Assembly (NCBI GenBank): GCA_046729855.1
Contig: JBKPHM010000038.1
Location: forward strand, 1-20,733
Origin: DATHSY01 sp046729855
GTDB taxonomy: Bacteria; Actinomycetota; UBA4738; HRBIN12
Length of the DNA: 20,733 bases
Direction of reading: 5' to 3'
Shown here: piece by piece, positions 1 to 5,765 of the stretch
How positions within the stretch are numbered: position 1 is the stretch's first letter
How the letters are laid out: every line of letters begins with the position of its first letter
The notes under the pieces: generated by a model
Told to the model about the DNA's origin: nothing
Database searches by the model: none
What the model saw: the letters and a program-made list of their open reading frames with translations, nothing else
Translations under genes and position numbers: made by a program

Positions 1-2
1 TC

Positions 3-131
3 GTCGCTCACGGCGCGAACACAGCCGGTTCGGCGCGTGTCGTGTCGTTCGCGATGAACCCGCTCTATCGCGCGGATCCCGAACGCGAGTGGCCGATGCT
101 CGCATCGGCGACCTACTGGGTCGACAACTAG
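3..131 (+). CDS. C-terminal fragment of an unrecognised protein (5' end off window)
   Basis: An open frame runs from the left edge to a TAG at 129-131 and encodes the last 42 residues of a protein. The visible end contains RVVSFAMNPLYRADPEREW followed by a W-V-D-N terminus. A 'G-R-V-V-x-F-x-x-x-P-x-x-R' arrangement near a C-terminus recalls the amidotransferase-like tail of some M14 carboxypeptidase-related proteins, but the fragment is too short to assign a function. A hairpin terminator begins 11 bp after the stop, which supports this being the true end of a transcript. Confidence 0.6.
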   Translation, partial: VAHGANTAGSARVVSFAMNPLYRADPEREWPMLASATYWVDN

Positions 132-142
132 CGGCTCAGCCC

Positions 143-172
143 ACGAGGGGCGGGCTTCTGCCCGCCCCTCGT
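143..172 (+). terminator. Hairpin terminator, 13-bp perfect stem
   Basis: ACGAGGGGCGGGC (143-155) is the exact reverse complement of GCCCGCCCCTCGT (160-172), with a TTCT loop at 156-159. No U-tract follows, which is common for terminators in high-GC actinobacteria. It lies just after the stop at 131 and before the TTGACA element at 179, so it separates two transcripts. Confidence 0.85.
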
Positions 173-178
173 CGCGCG

Positions 179-207
179 TTGACACGTCCCTAAAGGAGTA
201 GTAGCTT
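179..207 (+). promoter_or_regulatory. Sigma-70-type promoter for the surface-protein pair
   Basis: A perfect TTGACA (-35) lies at 179-184. After exactly 17 nt comes TAGCTT at 202-207, which fits TANNNT as a -10. The predicted start of transcription is near 214, giving a leader of about 43 nt before the GTG at 257. The element sits directly after the hairpin terminator of the previous gene. Confidence 0.6.
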
Positions 208-227
208 CGGAGCAGTAGTAGCTCCGA
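197..227 (+). repeat. Direct 10-mer repeat and stem-loop at the transcript start
   Basis: AGTAGTAGCT occurs at 197-206 and again at 214-223. TCGGAGC (207-213) pairs perfectly with GCTCCGA (221-227) around a 7-nt loop AGTAGTA. The stem-loop would form at or near the very 5' end of the predicted mRNA, just upstream of the GAGGGG at 231-236. It could affect mRNA stability, or mark an operator overlapping the -10. Confidence 0.45.
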
Positions 228-256
228 GATGAGGGGCTGGCAACAAGTGGGCGACC

Positions 257-1405
257 GTGGCCGGGAACCCTAAGTTGCTGCGGCGTAGAGGTCGGCGCCG
301 GAATTGGCGCCGACTTGTCCTTCTGTGTGCCCTGATCGGCATGCTGCTGGTCGCTCCAGGGGCTTCGGGCCTTCCGGCTGCCGTGAACGTCAATGTGACG
401 ATTACGGGGACGCTTGGGTCGAACGGGTGGTATCGAAGCAACGTAACGGTCTCCTGGGAGACCACAGGCGAGACGGGAGACGACGGTTGCCAGACGCAGA
501 CGCTGCTTGTTGATACGCCCGGCACCAAAATCACGTGCAGGGCGTGGAACGACACGCCGCCCGGTCCGCCCATAGAGGAGGAGGTCGCCAAGAGTGTCAC
601 GATCAAGCTAGACAAGACCGCCCCCGCGATTTCGGCCGCTGCCGATCGCCCGCCAGATGCCAACGGCTGGTACAACCGCGGCCTTGCCGTTTCGTTCTCC
701 GGGACGGATGCAACCTCCGGACTTGCAGGCTGCTCGTCGGCAGGCTACGGGGGCCCCGACAATGCGGCCGCCGCCGTCGCGGGCTCCTGCACGGACAACG
801 CTGGCAACGTCGCCGGGGCTTGGTTCTCGTTCAAGTACGACGCGACCCCTCCCAACCTGTTCGCCGTGACCGCGAAGCGCGGGAACCGCAGCTGCGAGCT
901 CACCTGGCGGAAGTCGACCGACACGCAGGTTGTCGAGGTCCTGCGGGCGCCGGGCCGAAACGGCGAGGGCGAGTCAGTCGTCTACCGCGGCCCCGCGGCA
1001 GGCTACCGCGACAGAGGCCTGCTGGTCGGCCGCAAGTACGAATACCGAGTCGCAGGCATCGACGAGGCCGCAAACCGAACGGAACGCAAGATCGACTTCG
1101 TCGCCACCGGCGCGCTCCTGAGCCCGGCGCTCGCCGAGCGCGTGACCTCCCCGCCCAACCTCGCCTGGATTCGGGTCAAGGGCGCGAGCTACTACAACCT
1201 CCAGCTGGTACGCGGCCGCAAGGTGCTCAGCGCCTGGCCACTGCGTACGAATTTCCGACTGCGGCGAACGTGGACCTACAAGGGGCGTCGCTACCGGCTC
1301 CGTCCCGGCGTGTATCGCTGGTACGTCTGGCCGGGATTCGGTCGGATCTCCGCCGCTCGTTACGGTCGGCTGCTCGGCAGCAGCACCTTCGTCGTGACCA
1401 GATAG
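257..1405 (+). CDS. Secreted Ig-like/FN3 repeat surface protein, paralogue 1
   Basis: This 382-residue protein starts at GTG 257, the only start that keeps the basic n-region and hydrophobic core (about residues 9-37) of a signal peptide. After cleavage there is a divergent Ig-like unit with NGWYRSNVTVSW and paired cysteines. A second unit follows with DKTAP, NGWYN, DATSG, paired cysteines and DNAGN. An FN3-like segment (about residues 197-290) comes next, then a C-terminal domain rich in aromatic and basic residues with YRWYVWPGFG and a terminal LLGSSTFVV. This is the style of extracellular adhesive or structural repeat proteins; no catalytic motif is visible. A possible ribosome site, GAGGGG at 231-236, is rather far from the start. 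The next gene begins 10 bp after the stop and is a paralogue with more repeats. The exact function is unknown. Confidence 0.85.
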   Translation: MAGNPKLLRRRGRRRNWRRLVLLCALIGMLLVAPGASGLPAAVNVNVTITGTLGSNGWYRSNVTVSWETTGETGDDGCQTQTLLVDTPGTKITCRAWNDTPPGPPIEEEVAKSVTIKLDKTAPAISAAADRPPDANGWYNRGLAVSFSGTDATSGLAGCSSAGYGGPDNAAAAVAGSCTDNAGNVAGAWFSFKYDATPPNLFAVTAKRGNRSCELTWRKSTDTQVVEVLRAPGRNGEGESVVYRGPAAGYRDRGLLVGRKYEYRVAGIDEAANRTERKIDFVATGALLSPALAERVTSPPNLAWIRVKGASYYNLQLVRGRKVLSAWPLRTNFRLRRTWTYKGRRYRLRPGVYRWYVWPGFGRISAARYGRLLGSSTFVVTR

Positions 1406-1408
1406 GGG
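1404..1408 (+). promoter_or_regulatory. Ribosome binding site that decides a CTG start
   Basis: AGGGG at 1404-1408 overlaps the TAG stop (1403-1405) of the upstream gene. It sits 7 nt before CTG 1416, an ideal spacing. The frame from that CTG encodes an obvious signal peptide, and no ATG, GTG or TTG is available in frame between the upstream stop (TGA 1395-1397) and 1494. Confidence 0.55.
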
Positions 1409-1415
1409 CAACGAA

Positions 1416-2999
1416 CTGCGCCGGCACGCCGCCGTCCTGCTTCTCGGACTCGGCGCGCTGCTGGTCACCCCCGGCGCCGCGGGAGAACCGGATGTGCCCG
1501 GGGACCCCACGCCGCCCGTCGTGACGCCGGTGATCACCGGGACGCTGGGCGACGCAGCGTGGTACACGAGCAACGTCACTGTCAACTGGTCGATCCTCGA
1601 TCCAGAATCGATCATCCTCTCGACCACCGGTTGCAACACGGTCACGTTCACGACCAACACGACCGGTACCCAGCTCACCTGCTCGGCCGAAAGCGACGGC
1701 GGCACCACGACGGTCTCGAAGTTGTTCAAAGTGGACAAGACCGCGCCGTCCACGAGTGCTACGCCGTCACGCGCCCCCGATACGAACGGCTGGTACAACC
1801 ACGACCTCACCGTCGCCTTCAACGGCGCCGACTCGACATCGGGCTTGCATTCGTGCACCGCACCGAAGGCCTACGGAGGGCCGGACACCACTTCCACGAC
1901 GGTAAGCGGAACCTGCCGGGATATTGCGGGCAACGTCGCCCCAGCAGCGCTCCCGCTCCAGTACGACGAGACCTCACCGCAGGCTAGCCCTGCGGCCCGA
2001 CCACCGGACAGGAACGGCTGGTTCAACCACGCGGTCACGGTCACCTTCCAGGGCGCTGACGCCACGTCCGGCATCCAGAGCTGCACGCAGGTGACGTACG
2101 ACGGGCCGGACGATCCATCCGTCGCGCTCAGCGGGACATGCGTCGACCACGCCGGCAACCAGAGCAGCTCGAGCGTCTTCACGCTCAAGTACGACGAGAC
2201 GGTTCCCTTGAACGGCGGCGGCAGTCCATCACGCGGGGCCGACACAAACGGCTGGTACAACCAAGCCTTCACGATCACCTTCCAGGGCAGCGATGCCACC
2301 TCCGGCATCGAGACCTGTACGCAGGTCAACTACACCGGACCTGACAACGCAAACGCCTCTGTGTCCGGCTTCTGTCGCGACATATCAGGCAACCACAGCG
2401 GCACGAGCGCCTTCGCGTTCAAGTACGACGCCAGCGCTCCGTCCCTCGGGAGCCTGACGGTGAAGCCCGGTAATCGAAGCGCCGTCCTGACGTGGAACGC
2501 TTCGCCGGATACCAGCCTCTTCGAAATCGTGCGTACGGCAGGTACTCGCGGACTGGGAGTCACGGTCTACCGCGGCACCGGCCGGAGCTTGACTGACACC
2601 CGCCTCGAGAACGGCGTCCGCTACCGCTACACGCTCAAAGGCTACGACGAAGCGCGCAACGTCGCGACAACGGAGGCCGCTGCGACGCCAACGGCGCCGC
2701 TCTTCTCACCCCGCGCCGGCGCGACCGTCTCCGCGCCTCCGCAGCTCGTCTGGAAGGCCGTTGAAAAGGCCACGTACTACAACGTCCAAGTCTGGCGGCG
2801 CGGCAAGATCTTCAGCGCTTCGCCGACCCGAAACTCGGTCCAACTGAGACGCACATGGAAGTACGCTGGGCGCAGCTATCGGCTCAGTCCAGGGCGCTAC
2901 AGCTGGTACGTCTGGCCGGGCTACGGCCGCCGCGCCCAGAAGAAGTTCGGGCCGCTCCTGGGCTCCAGCTCGTTCGTGGTCAAAGCGCCGCGGCGCTAA
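1416..2999 (+). CDS. Secreted Ig-like/FN3 repeat surface protein, paralogue 2 (CTG start)
   Basis: From CTG 1416 the product is 527 residues. The first conventional start, GTG 1494, would give 501 residues and delete the signal peptide. The extra 26 residues begin LRRHAAVLLLGLGALLVTPG, a textbook signal sequence, and AGGGG lies 7 nt upstream. The mature protein has a divergent Ig-like unit, then three close repeats of 76-78 residues. Each repeat carries NGWYN or NGWFN, a D-A/S-T-S-G turn, paired cysteines and a D-x-A/S-G-N motif. An FN3-like domain and the same C-terminal domain as its neighbour (YSWYVWPGYG, LLGSSSFVV) follow. It is probably cell-surface or extracellular and co-transcribed with the upstream gene. 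Its stop overlaps the convergent proline-rich gene by 4 bp. No enzymatic residues are recognised. Confidence 0.8.
   Translation: MRRHAAVLLLGLGALLVTPGAAGEPDVPGDPTPPVVTPVITGTLGDAAWYTSNVTVNWSILDPESIILSTTGCNTVTFTTNTTGTQLTCSAESDGGTTTVSKLFKVDKTAPSTSATPSRAPDTNGWYNHDLTVAFNGADSTSGLHSCTAPKAYGGPDTTSTTVSGTCRDIAGNVAPAALPLQYDETSPQASPAARPPDRNGWFNHAVTVTFQGADATSGIQSCTQVTYDGPDDPSVALSGTCVDHAGNQSSSSVFTLKYDETVPLNGGGSPSRGADTNGWYNQAFTITFQGSDATSGIETCTQVNYTGPDNANASVSGFCRDISGNHSGTSAFAFKYDASAPSLGSLTVKPGNRSAVLTWNASPDTSLFEIVRTAGTRGLGVTVYRGTGRSLTDTRLENGVRYRYTLKGYDEARNVATTEAAATPTAPLFSPRAGATVSAPPQLVWKAVEKATYYNVQVWRRGKIFSASPTRNSVQLRRTWKYAGRSYRLSPGRYSWYVWPGYGRRAQKKFGPLLGSSSFVVKAPRR
1750..2440 (+). repeat. Three tandem coding repeats (~230 bp each)
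   Basis: Codons for NGWYN/NGWFN start at 1785, 2013 and 2247, giving periods of 228 and 234 bp. The second and third copies share long DNA stretches around 'accttccagggc...gaygccac', suggesting recent expansion. The paralogue upstream has a single copy of this unit (NGWYN at 662). Confidence 0.75.
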
Positions 3000-3577
3000 G
3001 TCACGCGGAGGAACCTGGTCGTGAGCGCCAGGAAGACGGCGTCACCCAGGGCGAGAAAGACTAGCGCGAGGCCACCGATCAACAGCGTTGTGTCCGGCGA
3101 GGACGACCCGGCGGCGGCGCTCGAGACGCTCGCCACGCGCCTGTTCGCCTTCCGCTTCGTAGAGCCAGCCTGCGCCGCGTGCTTCTTCTTCCGCACGCGC
3201 GCCGGAGTCACCGTGCCCCCTCGGCCTCGGCGCGCTGTCGACGCGGGCGGCGCTGGTGGCGGCGGAGGCGCGACCCCGCTCTGGTACACCGGCGCCGGTG
3301 AGACGGGCGCCGGCGGGGGAGCCGGAGGCGGAGAAGCGGGAGGCTGGACCGGGGCACTGCGGGCGGGCGGCGGCTGTGGTTGGGCGGGAGGCTGAGCCGG
3401 CGGGGCCGGCGGCGGCGTCGGTGCCCGTGACTCGGGCTTAGGTTGAGGCGGCGGAGCCGGCGCTGGATCCGGCGCCGGCTCCGCGAAGGCCGGCGCGGCG
3501 AGCGCAAGCGAGCTCACGCAGGCAAGGCAAAACAGGGTCCAGGGCTGCCGCAGCACCGATCGACCCCGACTCGTCAC
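2996..3577 (-). CDS. Proline-rich, membrane-anchored surface protein
   Basis: I place the start at GTG 3577, preceded by GGGGAG (3586-3591) with an 8-nt spacer, giving 193 residues. An in-frame GTG at 3625 would add 16 residues ahead of the signal peptide. The order is: a signal peptide with core TLFCLACVSSLALAAPAFA; about 90 residues of Pro/Ala-rich sequence (PAPPP, PPAPP patterns); a strongly basic patch containing RVRKKKH and STKRKANRR; a Ser/Ala linker; one C-terminal membrane helix (LLIGGLALVFLALGDAVFLA); and a short basic tail. There is no LPXTG, so sortase attachment is not supported. The layout suggests a stalk crossing the cell wall, with a basic patch that could bind anionic polymer. 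No family is recognised. It converges on the Ig-like gene with a 4-bp overlap. Confidence 0.75.
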   Translation of the reverse strand: MTSRGRSVLRQPWTLFCLACVSSLALAAPAFAEPAPDPAPAPPPQPKPESRAPTPPPAPPAQPPAQPQPPPARSAPVQPPASPPPAPPPAPVSPAPVYQSGVAPPPPPAPPASTARRGRGGTVTPARVRKKKHAAQAGSTKRKANRRVASVSSAAAGSSSPDTTLLIGGLALVFLALGDAVFLALTTRFLRVT

Positions 3578-3718
3578 GAGGCGGTCTCCCCAGTCCGGCA
3601 CCACCCAACGGTCTAGTGCATTCACGGCCGTAAGTCAACCGCAGCAGTCCGGGAAGCCTCGTCGCTCTCGGGACGTGATGGCCCCGCACGGACCACTTCG
3701 CAGCGGATGCGACGCCGT

Positions 3719-4009
3719 TGATACCGCCCCGCGTAGCGATCCGACGCGACTTGCACGAGGGGTCCTGACTGAAGATCTTGGGGATGATCTGTCCAAAGTT
3801 TCAGAGCCGGATTCACACAGGTCATCTGAAATTCGCACCTCCCACATAGCATGTAATGATACTGCCGAATCTGCCGTGCGTGATATCGGGATCGCCCTGG
3901 CGGTTCGTTCTTATTAGCCGCGCCTGCCGTTACTCCTCCACGGCGTCAAGCTCCCGTGATACTGCCACTGAACTAGGAAGATCGTGCCAGCCGCCTGGCT
4001 GATACTGCC
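3719..4009 (+). repeat. TGATACTGCC motif, three exact copies plus one variant
   Basis: TGATACTGCC occurs at 3857-3866, 3957-3966 and 4000-4009. A one-mismatch copy, TGATACCGCC, lies at 3719-3728. All are on the + strand in non-coding DNA. Three exact 10-mers within 153 bp are not expected by chance. They may be operator or regulator binding sites or a small interspersed repeat. Confidence 0.55.
3799..3831. repeat. Inverted repeat TTTCAGA...TCTGAAA
   Basis: TTTCAGA at 3799-3805 and TCTGAAA at 3825-3831 are perfect 7-bp arms separated by 19 bp. The arms start 26 bp apart. This could be a dyad for a dimeric regulator. It is too widely spaced and has no U-tract for a terminator. Confidence 0.3.
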
Positions 4010-4252
4010 GCTAGAACCGGTGTTTTTTGGCCCAAATCGGCCCGCGGCGCCCTCGAGAGGCCGCTCGGCACGCCGACTCGCCGGCGGCTGCCAGAGAGGC
4101 CGGGTCGTAGCCGCAAGTTTCGTCATCGCCGAGCGTCTACTCCGATGCTGGAGCAGCGACAAGCGTGCTGAGGAGGCAGAGGTGATGATAATTCAGAGAT
4201 ACCCGAGGACCAGCACGGCCAACCCGGAAATGCCAAACGTTGGATAAATGTT

Positions 4253-4280
4253 TTGCTATTTCTTTGGAACTGTTTAGAAT
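4253..4280 (+). promoter_or_regulatory. Promoter of the sigma-factor gene
   Basis: TTGCTA (4253-4258), a 16-nt spacer and TAGAAT (4275-4280) resemble a housekeeping promoter within a locally AT-rich stretch. The predicted transcript would start near 4287, with a leader of under 20 nt. That leader carries the purine-rich GGGGGAGAGAGG (4290-4301) ribosome site before ATG 4304. It does not look like the GTTT/GGGTAT pattern of SigB-type autoregulated promoters. Confidence 0.5.
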
Positions 4281-4303
4281 AGGTTCGACGGGGGAGAGAG
4301 GTT

Positions 4304-5071
4304 ATGGTCGTCGAAATGTGGGCAACAAAGACTGCTGCGGATGAGCGACACACCGACTGGTCTCTGCCCTCCTCGCACGGCCAGCCCTCGCAGCGCCCGG
4401 GTCTCAAGCCTGCTTCGCCGCAGCGGCGGGCTGCCGCACGCCGGCGCCGGGGCGCTGCGAGGGCGGCCGCGCGCCGCGACGCGGCGCGGAGGCTGCTACG
4501 GGCGTATCACGAGCGCGGAGACACGGCGGCACGCGACCGCCTGATCCGACAGTACCTCCCGCTCGTACGGAAGCTGGCTCGGCGCCACGTCGGCCGGGGC
4601 GAGCAACTCGAGGATCTCGTCCAGGTCGGCTCGATCGGGCTGATCAACGCGATCGACCGGTTCGAGCTCGACCGCGGTGTTGATCTTGCGACGTTCGCGA
4701 TCCCGACGATCGACGGCGAGATCAAGCGACACCTCCGCGACCGAGCGTGGCCGGTCAGGATCCCACGCCGCATTCAGGAGCTCGATCCGTCCTTCCGGGC
4801 ACGCGCGACCGAGCTCGTCGAGGATTTGGAGAGTGGGCTCGAGCAGGACGGCGTGTTCGAGAAGGGGTACGAGCTTGGTGAGGACCGAGCCGCGCTCGCT
4901 CAGAGTTTTCGCGTTCTCGACGAGCGGGAGCGACAGCTGCTCCATCTTGGGTTCTTCAAGGGCTGGAGCCAATCGCGGATCGCTCGCGAGGTGGGCATCT
5001 CGCAGATTCACGTCTCACGGCTCACGCGGCGCGCGCTCACCAAGCTCCGGGTCGAGCTAGGCCACGTCTGA
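4304..5071 (+). CDS. SigB/SigF-family RNA polymerase sigma factor lacking region 3
   Basis: This 255-residue sigma-70-family factor has a strong purine-rich ribosome site just upstream of ATG 4304. Residues 1-60 form an Arg/Ala-rich extension. Region 2 (about 64-155) is clear, with EDLVQVGSIGLINAIDRF and FAIPTIDGEIKRHLRDRAWP, followed by the family signature RIPRRIQEL. Region 4 (about 195-252) has LDERERQLL and a helix-turn-helix ending in GISQIHVSRLTRRALTKL. Between RIPRRIQEL and region 4 only about 40 residues remain, versus roughly 90 in typical SigB proteins such as B. subtilis SigB. The GYE motif near region 4 is kept, but the region 3 helices ('SP-V-EIA--L-VS-EEV') are missing with no frame break. 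The product would direct a stress or developmental regulon. No anti-sigma kinase or antagonist is visible nearby; the next gene encodes a membrane-anchored HicB-like protein. Confidence 0.9.
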   Translation: MVVEMWATKTAADERHTDWSLPSSHGQPSQRPGLKPASPQRRAAARRRRGAARAAARRDAARRLLRAYHERGDTAARDRLIRQYLPLVRKLARRHVGRGEQLEDLVQVGSIGLINAIDRFELDRGVDLATFAIPTIDGEIKRHLRDRAWPVRIPRRIQELDPSFRARATELVEDLESGLEQDGVFEKGYELGEDRAALAQSFRVLDERERQLLHLGFFKGWSQSRIAREVGISQIHVSRLTRRALTKLRVELGHV

Positions 5072-5161
5072 TGCGAGAAGTCGGCATCGTGCTGGCCTAC
5101 TCACGCCCTACAATCGATGGCGAGTGAGGTTTACCAACACCCGGCGGCCGCGGAGCGCGAA

Positions 5162-5758
5162 ATGAGTAGCAGCGCCCGACAGCGTGCGCTGAGCAGCGTC
5201 GAGCAATACGCCAGTCTTCCCTATCACCTCCTGCTCGTTCGAGATAGCGACGAGAAGGGGAAGCCGTGGACAGCCTCGGTCGAGGAGCTTCCCGGCTGTA
5301 CGAGCCGGGGCAGTACGTCGGAGGAGGCGTTGAGCGGCATACGTGAGGCGATGACCAGCTGGATCACAGTCGCGCTTCAGGAAGGACGAGAAATTCCGGA
5401 GCCGAAGTCGGCGACAAGCCACAGCGGCCGCCTGCTCCTCCGCATGCCGCGGACGCTCCACGCCGACCTTACCCGCGCCTCGGAGCGCGAGGGCGTCAGT
5501 CTCAACCAGTTCATCACCGACGCCCTGGCGAGCGCCGTCGGCTGGCGTGGCCGCACCACGGAGGGTTCTCCGGCAGGCGCGACCAAACCGATCAGTCAAG
5601 CGCCCGGCGCCGAGAGCCTCACCGCCCAGCCGATCGCCGGTCGCCGCACGCGCCGCAGCCAGACCAGCCTGATGGCGGCGGCGCTGGTCGCGAACTTCGT
5701 GATCGTCGGCATCGCCGGCGTCGTCGCAATCATCGTTCTCGTCGCCGCCTGGCTCTAG
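5162..5758 (+). CDS. HicB-like protein with RHH domain and C-terminal membrane anchor
   Basis: I choose ATG 5162 (198 residues) because GGAG (5152-5155) lies 6 nt upstream. An in-frame ATG at 5117 would add 15 residues but has no ribosome site. Residues 20-80 match the HicB antitoxin fold (YHLLLVRDSDEKGKPWTASV, then ELPGC and an SEEAL helix). Residues 89-127 form a ribbon-helix-helix: GRLLLRMPRTLHADLTRASE, then EGVSLNQFITDALASAV. A polar linker leads to RRTRR and a single hydrophobic helix at about 170-196. HicB proteins are normally soluble partners of the small toxin HicA. There is no room for hicA here, and the membrane helix is atypical. The RHH would sit in the cytoplasm, so this may be a membrane-tethered DNA-binding regulator. 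It lies 90 bp after the sigma gene on the same strand. Confidence 0.85.
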   Translation: MSSSARQRALSSVEQYASLPYHLLLVRDSDEKGKPWTASVEELPGCTSRGSTSEEALSGIREAMTSWITVALQEGREIPEPKSATSHSGRLLLRMPRTLHADLTRASEREGVSLNQFITDALASAVGWRGRTTEGSPAGATKPISQAPGAESLTAQPIAGRRTRRSQTSLMAAALVANFVIVGIAGVVAIIVLVAAWL

Positions 5759-5765
5759 ATGGTTG

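Larger units (their letters stand above)
3578..4252. other. Non-coding intergenic region
   Basis: About 675 bp lie between the proline-rich gene and the sigma-gene promoter. I see no frame with credible coding bias, and no tRNA or transposase. Composition is more AT-rich than the neighbours, especially 3770-3920 and 4180-4290. It holds a recurring TGATACTGCC motif, a TTTCAGA/TCTGAAA inverted repeat and a T-run (GTGTTTTTTGG, 4020-4030). It probably contains the promoter of the leftward gene and regulatory sites for the sigma gene. Confidence 0.6.

Noticed and set aside
974..2329. Minus-strand open frames opposite the Ig-like genes
   Set aside because: They mirror the repeats of the sense genes and lack start-site support.
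2996..3577. Sortase-type (LPXTG) anchor on the proline-rich protein
   Set aside because: There is a C-terminal helix and basic tail, but no LPXTG-like pentapeptide before it; SPDTT is not a convincing match.
3578..4303. tRNA, riboswitch or CRISPR array in the intergenic region
   Set aside because: No T-arm consensus with paired acceptor ends, no recognisable riboswitch core, and the repeats are only 10 bp with irregular spacing (138, 100, 43).
5072..5765. A hicA toxin gene beside the HicB-like gene
   Set aside because: The gaps on either side (90 bp and under 10 bp) are too small for HicA, and no dsRBD-like small frame is visible.
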